Source: Brachypodius melanocephalos (lineage: Eukaryota > Chordata > Aves > Passeriformes > Pycnonotidae). From it: 64,000 nucleotides of DNA. How positions within the stretch are numbered: position 1 is the stretch's first letter; each line of letters opens with the position of its first letter. Below are positions 13,201 through 26,531 of the stretch, piece after piece. Below the pieces are notes generated by a model that did no database searches, had not been told where the DNA came from, and saw only the letters and a program-made list of their open reading frames with translations. Where the stretch lies: NCBI GenBank assembly GCA_013398615.1, contig VZSR01000476.1, forward strand, positions 666,678 through 730,677, in the 5' to 3' direction. The translations under genes were made by a program, and so were the position numbers.

Positions 13201-13844
13201 AGAAAATGCTATTAAGATCTCTCAGGAAGTAAGATTTATCTTTAAAGGCAAAAATCATTGAGCTTTTTTGAATAGTGAAATTATATTCTATCCAGAAACT
13301 AATGTCTCAAAAGGTGTATTGTTTTCAGAGAAGACAGGAAATTAAAATTCACATTTCTCAGAAAAATCTGAAGATTTATTAAAATGATTAATGTGTCATT
13401 AGTATTGCTCTTGGGGTAGAGCATTTAAAATAAACAGATACACAATTTTTTTTTGATGTCAGCTTTGTGAAATGTTTTAAAAGATTTTTGAGGTTTTTTT
13501 ATATTATAATATTGAACTTGTGTCTCCATGTATTCCCTGGTATTTCACAACATGTGTTGTGTATCTTTGTATGCTAAGCGCAATCCAACTAGATTTCCCA
13601 ATACGTGTAATATATTGGGAAATACATTATTCCTCCTCTCACACAGACCAAGGAATTTTCCCTAACACCATGATATATGTGCTTCAGCCAAGAAGAAGCC
13701 AAACATTTTTTTTTTCTAAAAAATGCTATATTAGATTAATGAAAAATTAGGTGTTTTGTAGCTGAAATTATTCTTCAGCCTTCAAAACATTGTGGCCTTT
13801 AAATGTTCATAGGGGATTTATAAGATGGGAATGGATGTCCTGTT
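10292..13844. other. Unique non-coding DNA, no gene seen
   Basis: About 3.5 kb with no exon or recognised transposon. A complex, low-repeat stretch at about 11420-11600 has the look of constrained sequence. A perfect 11-bp hairpin lies at 13593-13623. At 10960-10985 a CTCAGTTTCCT word recalls the reverse of MIR, but it is too short to call. Confidence 0.5.
13593..13623. repeat. Perfect 11-bp stem hairpin
   Basis: ATTTCCCAATA (13593-13603) and TATTGGGAAAT (13613-13623) are exact reverse complements around a 9-base loop. The stem is longer than most chance hairpins in the window. No flanking duplication or transposon ends are seen. Confidence 0.6.
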
Positions 13845-14096
13845 GCAGTAAGACAAGTTGTAATGTTTTCAGACTAACAGAGGGTTGATTTGGACTAGAT
13901 ATGAGGAAGAAATTTTTTACAGTGAGGGCGAAGGAACTGGCACAGGTTGCCCAAGGATGTGGTAGATGCCCTGTTCCTGGAAAAATTCAAGGTCAGGCTG
14001 GACATGGCTCTGAGGAAGTGTCCCTGCTCATTTCAGGGTGTTGGATGAGTTGACCTTTAAAGGTCCCTTCCAATGCAAAATATTCTGTGATTCCAT
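13845..14096 (+). mobile_element. CR1 LINE, 5'-truncated 3' end
   Basis: Sense-strand tail of a chicken-repeat-1 type LINE. Diagnostic words in order are GAGGAAGAAATTTTTTAC, CTGGCACAGGTTGCCC, CCTGGAAAAATTCAAGG, CAGGCTGGACATGG, GTGTCCCTGC, AGGTCCCTTCCAATGC and the terminal ATTCTGTGATTCC, a decayed form of the short repeat that ends CR1. CR1 copies are usually truncated at the 5' end and have no poly-A tail, as here. It covers the end of the ORF2 region plus the 3' UTR and is non-functional. It is one of the firmest pieces of evidence that the window is avian. Confidence 0.92.
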
Positions 14097-15817
14097 CCAA
14101 ATACAAATGCAGGCTTAAGTGAGAGCAATACACTTTACATCCTGTGCAGAATACATTATTTTTATTTATGTGTTTTCCTGGCTGCATAACCATACAAATG
14201 GAATGGCTTGGAATAATTTATTTGAAGGATAACATATATACTCTATTTCTAATTTATAAATGATCACATTGTACAAATAGCAAAAACCAAGCTACTTGCA
14301 GTGAAAATTGAACCTGGAAATAAAATAGATGGGCTCTTGTCCTTGGGGAGAAGTTTGGGTCCCATGAATGCTCTACTGCTTGAGAATATTTTACTAGAGA
14401 AAGAAATTGTCCTTACCAGGGGCGCATCACAAGATCATGGTTTTAAATTTTATAAAATTTCATATTGCAGGGAAGGACAAGAAGATACTGATGTCATTTT
14501 CACTAATTCTTGAAATTATAACTGCTTCTTAATTGAAGTGTTTTAAAGAAGGTTAAGAGGCTACTTCTGGTTGCCAAATTTGAGGCATCCTGATGTACAA
14601 GTGCTGGTGACCTACACAGCAACAACAGGAAGCCTGGGGTTTAATGTTCACTTGGGAAAGAGGATTGTCGTAGGGGGAATGTGGTTCTGGATTGGAAATT
14701 GAAAAATGTTAAAGACAAATTGCCTTCATCAGCTAGAGGAGTAATTTTGATTAATTTATTTTTGTTTTCCCGTGGTTATGTGGATCACATTTCAATTACA
14801 ATGGCTGGAAGTACGATGATTGTTAGACAACAGAGTCTGTTCTCCTTCACTGCAGGATTCTTTGGGTTGTTATTTTGGTTCTGAAATGATTCAGGCTATT
14901 AAATAAATGCAGCCTACAACGCTTGTTCTGAAGAAAAAGTATTGAAATGTTGAAATCAGTGATAATAAAAGGGAAAAGATTTAACAGTTCTTTTTTACTG
15001 CTTCAGTAAGGGTTTCAAATCTGGTTATTCCATTTTTTTCATTGAACAAGTAGAATTGGCTGGAGGAGGGAAGGAGCAGATAAAAGTTTAGGGGCTTATC
15101 TAATAATAAACTCATGTGTCAGCAGTTCTGAATGATGACAGTTTTACACTGCTAGATATTTTAATTTAGCACTATTAACACAGCCAATGTTATCCTGGCT
15201 ATGGAGAAGTTAGAGGAAAAAGCTTTCCTCTATCAATTTGTCACAGTGCTTTGCCGGCAGGAATCTACTTAATTATATCTTAATTTGTAGCTTTAATGAA
15301 TGCCGTGAAGCTGCCTTTTTTTAATTTTTGGTGAGAAAGTACTCAGATATTCTTTAAAAATCAAGTTACAATATACATGATACTAAGTTTGTTTTTTTTT
15401 AAAAAGAGTATATTGAAAAATAATATATGATCCTAAATCTCCTTTAAACAGCTGCTCTAAAGAAACTGTAAGGAGTTTGTGGTCTAAGGATTGGGTTTCA
15501 TGTGCAGATTAAACTTTGGCCACATGTCAATTGAGAAAAAAAATTCAGATCATCTTCAAAAAGTCAGGCAGAATAAAATCCAAATGGTTACATTAAAAGA
15601 AACAAAACCAATACTTTTTTTATATCACTAATAATTTTAGTTTTATATTTATTTAATTGCACATCCTCCTGAGGAGGATTGAGTTTTATAATATTGTTTT
15701 GTAACTATGTACCTGCTGTGGTTCTACAAGATAAAGTTGCTTTGTGAATTAATTTTTTTTAAAATGTCTATTGATTCAGAAAATATTTCTCTTACTGTTT
15801 TCTTATATTTTTTTTAG

Positions 15818-15842
15818 GAGAGTGGAATGCAACAAAGTCAAG
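15818..15842 (+). other. Candidate 25-nt microexon (unproven)
   Basis: A pyrimidine-rich run ending in TTTTTTTTAG sits directly before 25 bases, which are followed at once by GTAAGT, the consensus 5' splice site. All three frames through the 25 bases are open, and the length is not a multiple of three, so inclusion would shift frame. I recognise neither the peptide nor a partner exon in the window. Good splice signals occur by chance every few tens of kilobases, so this is only a candidate. Confidence 0.2.
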
Positions 15843-16722
15843 GTAAGTTAATGCTACTGAAATCAGAAATTCTTCAGATTGATGTTTGCTATTTCCTGTT
15901 ACTCTCTGATGAAAGAAAATATAGTTCCTTGCTATACAAAATCTGTAATACTCATTCATAGTATAAATGGCTCCCAAATGATTATTTAAGCCAAACAAGG
16001 TTTCATTGTCACCAGGGAGTGTCAAGCAAGGTCTTGGGATTTGCATAATAATTGGTTTGAAACAAGTGATATTCCATACAGAACTATGTATACAGAGAGT
16101 AATGAATATGGTAGCCACAGTCTGTGAGATCAGTATCAGCACCATAATGAAAACTGAATATTTTTCAGCCTTTGGAGGTTTTCAAACATCCATAAAGCTA
16201 ATGAGCTAATTTAGATAAGCATTAAACATGAATTTAATCACATTACTGATAATTATTAGCAGACACACAATATGAGGGCCTTACATTTTCCCTCAAAATT
16301 GTAATTAACCATTAAAAAAAAATAGTTTGACCTAATGCACTGCATATAAATGACTCAACTAAAGGCTTTTAGATCTAACAAAATGCTTAGCTTGGAGTCA
16401 TTTTTCCTTATATATTTTTTAGATGAAAACTAAAGTGTGTTTTTCACCACACATTAACTTAAGAGCAAAATCTCATATGTCTTCAAATGTTACTGACTGA
16501 AATCCAAACCCATTCCCTAAACAAACACAGCAAAACTTTATCTGATCCATGGCTTCCTTCCTAAGCTAGCCAGCAATCTCCCCAACTCCTGGGAAATAAT
16601 TAAAATTAAGCATGTGAGCAAAAGTCTTGAGTTTTAGAATAAAAACTGTGCCCAAAAAGATTTGGAGTTTTGCTTGGCAAACATGGATAGGAACATCTGA
16701 CCCAAAAGTCTTGGGAGAGACC

Positions 16723-16837
16723 AAAAAAAAAAAAAAAATTCTTCCCTGGCTGCCTACATCTACGTTCCCAAAGCATTTCAGTGATAGAAAGCAATGGCTG
16801 GAGCATAAAAAGAAGCATATAATTTTTTTTTTTTTTC
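16723..16837. repeat. Facing A-run and T-run
   Basis: An A-run of about 16 bases near 16723 is followed about 85 bases later by a T-run of about 15 bases near 16821, giving a weak homopolymer inverted repeat. No transposon body is recognised between them. Confidence 0.45.
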
Positions 16838-19800
16838 AAAAGGGATTTTGAAATAAAGTTTCCAGTCCTAGCAATGTGTGACCAGACAAATATTTTTCAG
16901 TTTGCCTGTGTTAAAGTAAAAGTAACTCTTTCACAAAGACTTAAAGCTGGAGTATTTAGAGTCTGGTCCCTGAAGTTACAGTTCTGGAAAGAAATGCTTA
17001 ATGATCTAATTTCAAATAATGGAAGAGAACTCTTTTTTGAAAGCTGGCAAAGGACTGTGACTCCTCAATTTCTCTCAGGCAGAAGGAGAGGGCTTTTTTT
17101 TTATTTAACAGAGTGGTGAACTTGTCTACTTTTTCATTTTTCAATGGACCATTGCTCAATAACACATCTTCCATGCCTTTACTCATGTTACTCAGAAGTT
17201 ACACTTTTTCAGCAATATTGAAAAATGGAGATTTATATGAGAAGAGATAAAAGGCCCTTTTTCCAATGGATTATCACTGATATAAAATTATTATCTTTTT
17301 AGAGGCTTGTAGAAATCCATATTTCTCACTGTAAAATTGGCAGAGAAACCATTTTCTGTGTAATAAATTTTCAGTAAAAAATGTTCAACCACCTCTCTGC
17401 CTAGCTATGCTAGCTGTGCTCTCTGTGCCTGTGATTAAGCTGAAGCCTTTTTTGGGCTCTTGCAGGTCAGCTCCCAACCTAGGCTGGAATGTGCTTTTGC
17501 ACACAATGATGTGGGTAAAGGGGAATTAAACCAACTTTTCCTGTCTGAGAAATTAATAACAAGATGGGCTATGCTTAAATTTCAGGTGGACTTTTTATGA
17601 AAACTCCCTTCCAGCCCCCAAACCTCACAATTATTTGGCACAGGAACAAGCAGAATTCCTCAGATGGAAGAGCAGTTAATGAGCTGTAGGGACACAGATA
17701 TCAGCAATCAGGTGTAGAGCGCTTCTGGTCTGTAAAATTCTCCTGCTCCTTACGGCTTTTCCTCCTTCCTGTCCTTCACCCAAGTGTTCCTCACTCTGCT
17801 TGAGAATACTTTTCTCTCCTTCTGCCTTTCCCATCCCCTGATGTAGTCACTGTTTCCTCTTTTTTTTGTTCTTCCAGCTGGGTAATCCTTGCTCAGTAGA
17901 GCATTCCTGAAATATTGAGGAGCCATGATGGTTGCAATTGCATTCCTCCAGTTATTTATGTTCTACATCCTTCTCCTATGCTATGTTTATGTAAGCAGCT
18001 ACAACAGTGGAACACATTATCTATAGACTAATTAGAATTTACTGTAATAAACACAGCCATGAATCATGACTTTCATTATTTCCTGCTCTAATAAACTGTT
18101 GATATAATCCAGGACAATGACAAGGAAATGATCATTAATAACAAATATTTAGTATTTACTAATTAATTAAAGCTGCTCATTAATTTATTTGAAGGATAAA
18201 GTTTAAAGAAACAGGCCATTCATGTAATTTACTGTAAATGAAAACCAAAATATCTTCCCTTGGAATTAAAGCTTTCATGAAATTTTGCATATTGTATTAA
18301 GGACCTTGTGGGTGGAAAGCTGCAGCTGTTTAATGAATAAACTTCCTCATTTAGTTCTCAGTCAGAGCACTCAGAAGCTGTACGGTGTATATGTGAAATT
18401 ACATTAAGCAAATAAAAAATTATATTTTCTTTTGCCCACTGACTTCATGGAAAGAGTATTTCTTGCTATGTTTTTGTGCTTTGTCTACAGCAAATGGAGT
18501 TGTTTACCATGATGTCTCTTGTTTCTGTTGTGTGTAGCTAATATAACACAAAAATAGAAAATATCAACTTCTTGCAAAAATAGAAAATTGCACTGAGAAA
18601 GGGATTTTAACTTTTTTTGTTGTTGCCTCAGGCACAGCTTGAGTTTAGTGACTCCCATGTCTATGGAACTGATTTCTGCAGCCTATCTACTGGAATGACC
18701 TTACACAACTACTCCTGTCTTCTTCTGCTGATGTCTTTCCAGTCTGTTTTTGTAATACTCTAATTGCACCAAGGCATTTTCATCCTGATTTGCTGTGTCA
18801 AATTTGAGTATTAGAAATTTCTAGCTCTGTAAACACTCGGGTTTAATTAAATTATGGTGCTGTCTTACCTCCTTCAGAGTCTTAATCAAGAGCCTAAATG
18901 ATTTCATGTCCTGTGTTGACATGCAAAGTTTTCCCTCATTTCCGTGTATACTGGGAAAGCATGACATGGAATTGAGAATGTGGGGTGAGGGAAAGAGGCT
19001 GTCAGAAAAACTACCTTTAATAAGAACTCTAGAGTTTTCCCTGGTTATGAGAGGGATTGTCTCTCATGGTGTTGAAGGGCTGCTTGTTGGTGCTGAGGAG
19101 GTTGTGGAACTGCACAGCCACTTCCCAGGGTGGAAAATGCACTTTGGACAGACACTTGAGCTCCACTGCCTGATTTATGTCTGGGAATCCTATTCTGGGC
19201 TTCTGAATCATGAAAACAAATTTGATTGAGGTATCTTAAATGTACTGATGCACTGACTCTGCATCTTTATTAAACATTGTTGTTATTAAGGATTATCCCT
19301 TCAGGATATTAATTTATAGGAATATTCTTAATTTGATATTAATATGTAGTACTATTAATACTGGATAACAATGTAATAGGAATATGACTTCAGGAATATT
19401 GTCCCAAACTAAGAAAACTATTTTTGAAACCAAAATAATCAAAACATAACCACAGTGGGTGTCAGCAGGACAAAACCCAAATTCTGTTAGTGTTTCTTTT
19501 TGTTATAAATTATTCCATGCCTACGATGTCACGTTTTCAATTTTCCACAGCCAAAAGTTTGACTTTTGAAAAATGTATTTTGAAGCTTGTTTGTGTTTGG
19601 TCTCTCTGAATTCAGAATTATTTTTTCAAGTTGCAAAATTTACGTGTGGATTCATTTAAGTAATACAATTCCAATATGCTTTCGGAATGACATTTTTTCA
19701 AGTCCTTCATGGTGGGACCAGGGCATTCTCTTATGTCATGGCAGAGGAACCAGTGGACTTCCAAAGGCATTGGAGATTTTTTTGGTAGAAATTACTTATT

Positions 19801-19966
19801 AAATTTTATGACTTGCAACTGTAATTTTTAAGCTTAGTCTTTTATAAACAATGAACAGGTATATTCATCATTAATCTGTGACAGAGCTACATTAATTTAT
19901 ACCTCATGATAGTCCAAAAATTTAAGGTAATCTTTCTTTGTTTTCCCCATAGGAAATGTTTAAAAT

Positions 19967-20005
19967 TTTAAAAAATTATAGTAATACTTTAAAAATTATA
20001 GTAAT
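19967..20005. repeat. Two-copy 20-bp tandem repeat
   Basis: AAAAATTATAGTAAT occurs at about 19971 and again at 19991, an exact 20-bp period. Local slippage in AT-rich sequence. Confidence 0.65.
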
Positions 20006-22051
20006 TCTTCTCTCAGTGAATCAGAATGGGTTATAATAGATAGAAGAAATATTACTATGCCATGCTTCCCATCCTTCTCTTCTTTATCTTTGCTTTTTCA
20101 AGTAATGAAAAAAAACCCTTTACAGAAAAACCAATACCAGAGTAATTTTGACCTATGTAGTTCCTTCAGTCAGTCAATTCTTTTAAAAAAAAATCCCACT
20201 GAATGAGTAAAAAATGATGTGCCTGTATGCCTGAGAGCTCCAGTGGGATCTTGTTCATTCTGTGAGTTTTTGTGACCTCTGGATGAGCAGAACGCTGCAC
20301 ATGAATATGTACCAGGCAGGCAGATGTTACACTTAGTGACCTTCACTCACTGAAACTGATAATCAGTTTGGCTGTCATTCATTGTCCTTTTGAGGCTTCC
20401 TGGCAGCAAATGAATGCCAGGGAGACATATTTGATCCTGTAGGTCCTGCCAGAAATTAGGTTTGGGCTCAGATATTTTGAAATGAATCTGAGTCGAGTTT
20501 GACAACAAAGGGAAAGCTGCTGCAGTAACATGTGCAGGTGATGCACTTCTCAATCTGTTTTATTCTCCAGCTGGGGAGAGATCAGGGCCCTCTCCTGCCT
20601 TTCATTCAGCTGTGGGTATCAAGGCAAATACACAGTAATGTCAAAACACATAATTTATTTATTTATGCAGACAAACTGCCGCTGAAGTTGCACCTATGTA
20701 ACCTAATGAATGGGGCATCAGTGTTTGAGTTAATAGCAGGCAAAGAATTAATTACCAGCAGCAGCCGTCTTCAGCTTTGTAATTTGGAAATTAGAATGGG
20801 GTGAGGATACGCATTAAATATTAAGATAAACTTTTTTTTTTTTTTAACATAGCTAATAGTGTCTTGCATACTGTAGTTGCCCACTATGAGCAAATAGTGT
20901 TTGATTAAAAGTGAATTTTCTACATTTGTAATCAGTTTTGGGTTTTTGGACTTTTTTACCCCCCTAATATTTCATTAATGATTTTCAGAGCTTCTGCAGA
21001 AGTAGATGAGGATGAGCAATACTGCACCTGCATGTGCTGGATAGAAGGAATGTGGCAACAGAAGCGTAGCAATGTTTAAGGATCAGAACATATGAGGATT
21101 TGGAAGGCTGCAGAAGCTGCAGTGGGACACAGGCTCATGCTTCACAACCATCCAGAAACTCAGAAAATGTGGTAAATATGCTGAATGTGCTTTTAAATTG
21201 GAATAAAAAAGGTATGGGGTGGGGGAAAAAAGAATAAAGAAATTTAATTAGTAATAATCAACAAAGATTATGTTTTTGCATACTGAAATTTAGACTGCAG
21301 GGCTGTAATTGCAGCTTTCAGCTGAGGAGCATCTAGGGCAGCTCATCAGGAGTGTCAGCTTGGTCCTTTTTCAGTCTGCAGTTTGTGTCCTGATCTATTC
21401 TTCTGCTATAGCCATGCTTGTCCAGAAGGCTGTGATGAACAGGAAAGAAACCCTGGATGAGCAACCCCCTCTCTCTGCCTCTATTTGCTCAAAGGAGAGG
21501 AATCAGAAACTGATATTCTCTCAGGAATAATATGATGATCCCTTGATTATTTTAGCCTTCAATTACCTTTCCTTTAGCAGTCGTGTTCCACTAAAACACA
21601 GGTGTGAGGATAAGATGCACAATCCTGTTTTTAAAATCCTTCAGTGAGCTCCCAAATTAGTGCAAGTCCTTTCTGGCTTTGCTGCCCAGCTGCCCCCTCA
21701 GTGTTCCAGGGTCTTTGGGGTGTTGTTGGCATCACTGTGTGAGGTTTACACTCAGAGCTGGCAGTGACCTGGGGTGTTCATAGCACAGCTCACAGTTTTC
21801 ACGGGGGAGGTTGAGCTTTTTGAGCACTCTGCAGCCATGTAAGTTCCTGTGCCACTCACTCACCCAGGCTGTTCCTGATTCCAGAGCTTTTAGCCTCTGT
21901 TTCCGTGTCACTGCTGAGCGCAGGTGTGATCCGTGATGGTTAAAAAGGTGCTCAGAAAGATGGAAGGAAATGGCTTTTAGACAACGGTGAGATGGAATCT
22001 CACTTGTATCCATGAATACATTTTTAGATTTGAGAATTTATATGATAATTT

Positions 22052-22100
22052 AAAAAAAAAAACACAACAAACAAACAAACCAAAAACCAAACCACAAAAA
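22052..22100. repeat. CAAA-rich low-complexity tract
   Basis: An A-run followed by AACA, CAAA and CCAAA units. It belongs to the same class as 25001-25071 and, on the other strand, 8594-8628. Confidence 0.7.
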
Positions 22101-25000
22101 GCCCTCACTGGAGATTTTTAACATTTGCAAAGATATGTTGTTAATAGTAAATGTATTTTCACTATAAATGCATATCTATAATTCCACATGGGTGTAACTG
22201 AGCTAATTTTCTTTTTAACCCAGCAATCCCATTTAAGAAGTTCCATTTCCCCCTTGACTTTTCCGCTTTTCCAGTTGTGAGTTCCAGCTGGAAAAATCTG
22301 TTGTCTTAATGGCAACTAAAATCTGATCAGCAGCACAAAACCACCGCAGAGTGACACGCAGCCACTGAATCCTTCGAATCCTGTCCTGCCTGAGACCCTA
22401 ATCCTAGCTTCAGAACGAACACTTTTTTGAATATGGAAGACAGTTTAATCTCTGAAAAATCACTATCCCAGGGATTTCTGCAACACAGGTCCCCGGTTCC
22501 AAAGGAAAAAAACAGGAAAATGTTTCTGACTCTGTGCGGCTGAAAATTAGGAAGCGGGTAGAGTGATAAGAGGAGAATCCAAATTTGCAATTTAGAGAAT
22601 TCGACTAAAAGATGCCAATGTTTATTTTCCAGGTTATTTGGCTCAGGGGAAAAAAAAAATCCCTGTGTATCTTTATTCTCCACATATTATCATTTTCGGG
22701 GTGACATTTACCTTTGGTCATGAATGTGTGCAGATGTTTGCTTTGTTTGGTTTATTTTGTCTGGGAAAAAGCATTAGTTGGCTTGTACTTTACCAGAAAA
22801 CTGTTATTGTTGGGCTTGCACATGCAAGCAAGTAAGGCATAAAGTGGCATAATGGTCTCTATTCAGCCAATTCCTGTTTGTTTGTTGAACCAACCACCAT
22901 TAGTGGCTGTGAATAAGTCTCATTGTGCTGGTGTCAATGAGGTTGTGCTTAGTCCTGCGAGCTTGAGAACAGTTGGTTATGGCTGAGAAAAAGGCTAAAT
23001 AATAGGACATGAAACACCGTTTTGCAATTACCAAAGCATTGTTACTGAATATTTGTTTTACTCTGGAGAGAGGGACTTTGTGTCCGAGCAGAGATGCCAA
23101 GCAGAGATTCTCAAAATTGAATGTTTCTGTGTAGGGCAGTCTGAGTCTGGGAGATCTGTAGCCAGTTCTGTGGTGCTGTATGATGTGCGATTTCCAAATT
23201 CATGGTTCTGAGTCAAAACTGGACTGCATGTTTTTAGTTTACCCAGGTCTCCTGAATGTGAGTGACTCCTTTATTTGTGCTCCCCCCTTGCACAGATCCC
23301 AAATGTCTTTAGGTCTGCCAAAATGGTATGAACACAGTGAAGAGTAAGCCTCAGATCTTCTGGTGAGGAATTATGCTTAGACAGATGGTATATTTATTTC
23401 AATTATTATTAGATGGGCACAGAAAGCACTGTCCAATAAACATGTGGCATTAATGCAGTGGTGCCCAGTGGGCGCTTGGTAGGTGAAAAGCTGTTTTCTT
23501 GCTAGGGCCTTGGGAAGTGATGGGAAGGAGGAATTGGTTCACTGGAGGTGCTGGAGACAGCCTCACAAGTCAAGACATTCATCCTTCCTAGGCAGAAGGT
23601 GATCCTGGCCTTGGGACTCTCATCAATTCTTTGGTTTTCCCATGGTCTGGCTGTTCCCTTGGGGTAGATCAGGGCACAGGGAGGGGTTCAGAGTCTGCAG
23701 GTTTTGTGTCTGGTACTGTGCAGGCAAAGTAAACAACTGCATTGAAAACAAAAGGGATGGGATGGTAAGGAACTATTCCCTGGAGTGCTTCTTCCTCTCT
23801 CTGCTGGACTGAAGAACATCGCTGGCATGTACATTTTCCTTTGTTATCACTGCTATGCTGGTCATACTTACATTTGTCATAATCCACTGAAATAAGTTAT
23901 TGGGCTTTTCATGACCAATCATGGGTGACAGGAAGCAAAGGGCTCTAAGAGGGAATCTGGAAAGGATATCACTTTCAAGAGACAAAGAGGAAGGCTACAG
24001 AAGGAAATGTAAACAGGGCTGATTTGTAGAATATCTCACTTGGTGTTACTAATGAAAAATATCAATACACCAGGAATGGTAATTTGGTATATTGGTATGG
24101 GAAATAGTGTCTTTTGTTTCAGCACAAATTATGTTCTGGACAGAGCAGAAACCTGTGGGAAGGTGAAAAAGGTCCTATTTTCCTGGCATCTTTGGGTTTT
24201 AGTAAAATATAATGTTGAGGACAAGACAGGAGTGCAGTCACCACAACAGACCAGTATCACAACTACATAGAAAAAGGCTAATTTCAGTACCTATGTGCTG
24301 AAAAAGACAGAACTGTTTAAATAGAAGATAGTAGTCAACTTGAAAGGACCAATTATTTTTTGTCAGCTGTGTTGGTCTCTCAGCCTAAAGGCACCTGCTT
24401 TACCATTCCAGCTCTCATTTCAATCCAGAGAATTCACAGGTGGCTCATGTTAGCTTATGAGGACCTTCATTGTCATAATTTTGATGTTACTATTCTTCTG
24501 CTCACTGTATTTCAGTGCTTTGATCAGGGGACTGGTTTTCCTTATAGTCACAGGTGGTTGCTGTTTGACAGACAGACAAAGTAAATAGGCATGAAAATAA
24601 AATATTCCTTTGTTTTGGGGAGTCAGGCCAATGTCATGTGGGTAGGCATTGCTCTGTAATCCTTCTAACTGAGTTAGGATGGGGAGAGGATATTGTCTAT
24701 AATGGCACATAGAAATCTTGCAACTTTCTTTCCTGAACTGTCTTGTTGAGGATTTGATCAACAAATCTGAGCTTACAGTGACATTTCACTGTTACCTTTT
24801 CAGTTAAGGTGGTAAGCACTGCCATCACAGAGCACTGTGAAATTTTGAGGGGTTAGTCTGGAAAAATCCCATCTGGCAAAGAGGTACCTGATCCTGCATA
24901 TCAATAGGAGTTTTGAGTAGGGATCAATAGTGTGATGAAATGCTACGTAATTATTGTGTGTCTGTCTGTGCCTGTATCTACTTGCCTGCATTCACAATGC

Positions 25001-25071
25001 AAAAAAAAATAAAACACTCAGGAAAAAAAACAAACAAACAAAAAAAACCAAACCCAATCAAACAAAACAAC
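25001..25071. repeat. A-rich and CAAA low-complexity tract
   Basis: Two A-runs with intervening CAAA and CCAAA units over about 70 bases. No element body with a matching tail is recognised upstream. Confidence 0.7.
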
Positions 25072-26505
25072 ACCTCAGGTAACCAGAAACAGAGCTCCTA
25101 ATACAGCATTAAAGTAGTTACCTAGGCAGGGTAAATGCTCTTATGAAACATTTCTATATTATGAAAAGAGAAATCTAATAAATCAATACTGATTTTGAAA
25201 TTGATTAAATACTTTGGATTAAGGACTGTTGCACAGCGTTTGTGGCAACTCTTGACATGACATCTGGTCGGTGAATTCTCCTGGGGTAATTTTGTGGGAT
25301 TGGAAACCTGGTTTTCCATAAAGAAATTGTTACTGACCTATTGATGCGATGTGACATCGCCTCCTTCTTTGGCAGCTCAGGCAGTGGCAGGGAGAGTTGG
25401 TCCCATCAGCCCTGACACTGATCTGTTGCCAGGTAAACAAGAAAAAGAATCAGACAGGGAACAGGCTCACTGTCTCTCCCTCCCCTCAAAACAAAACAAA
25501 GAGAAATTCATGATGTTGTCATCTTATTCTCATTTTTTTTATCAATTGAAGTGAGGCTGAAGCTGTACTTTTTGCACCTTTATCTTTATTAAAAATAATG
25601 AAGCTACCAATTAAATGGATTTTGCTTTATTTTTAACATTACTGAGTTAAAGATCAACTCTTAATATTCAGTACTTAAAATAAATCATTTGGTTATTGTA
25701 AATAGTTAAAAGAAAGCTCCATTACCAGAGACCTTTTTATACAGTTTTTTTCTGTGTCTTGAACAGTTTGGCTGGATCAAATTTAGCTGGTCAATTAAGA
25801 AAAATGGTGGTTTGTTAAGCACTTGTGTTGAAAAGGAAAGGCAAGCATGTTATTCCTAAGGGCATGGAGGGAAATAAAGGTGTTGATTTTTTCTTTATTA
25901 TTTCATCCATTTTGGAACCTAGTGGTTTTCAAGTCATAGCTTCAGATTAGGATCTCTGAGAGAGCTCTTGTTACAAAGATTGCATCTCCCATCAGCCCAA
26001 AATTAATAGGATAAAACACACTTTGGGGCTGGCTTTAGATGCTCATCTTCTGCCCATGGAAAGCTTGATGGTGGGGCAGACACTCAAGAGTTTTCAAAAC
26101 TTTGGTCACACAGGAGGAATCCTAGATCAGCCTGGAGTTCTGGCTACCAGTTTTGGAAGAGATCTTTTAGTTCTCTTTGGTAGCTTGGATTTGTTAATCA
26201 CTCTTTCCAAGGACAATTTGCATCAATTGTAGTTTCTCCAGCTACTGGAAACAGTTGTTTTATTTTCAAGGAAAATATTTTAAACCATTCAATTTCTTAA
26301 AAATGGTAGATATTGTGATTTTAAAATAGAATTTGTTTTGTTCCATAGGGATACAATTGCAACAGATTATACTACAGCAAGAAAAAGAGTAGGTGAAGAT
26401 TTCAAACTTGTGTCTTCAGATATTTTCCTAAAATTCCTATCGCTAAAATATTAATTTACAATCTGTGTAAATCAACACTGTAAATTTGTATCAGTAACTT
26501 ACCCT

Positions 26506-26531
26506 CAGTTGGGTAAATGCAGTTGGGTAAC
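26506..26531. repeat. Two-copy 14-bp tandem repeat
   Basis: CAGTTGGGTAA occurs at 26506 and 26520, a 14-bp period. Small local duplication. Confidence 0.6.
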
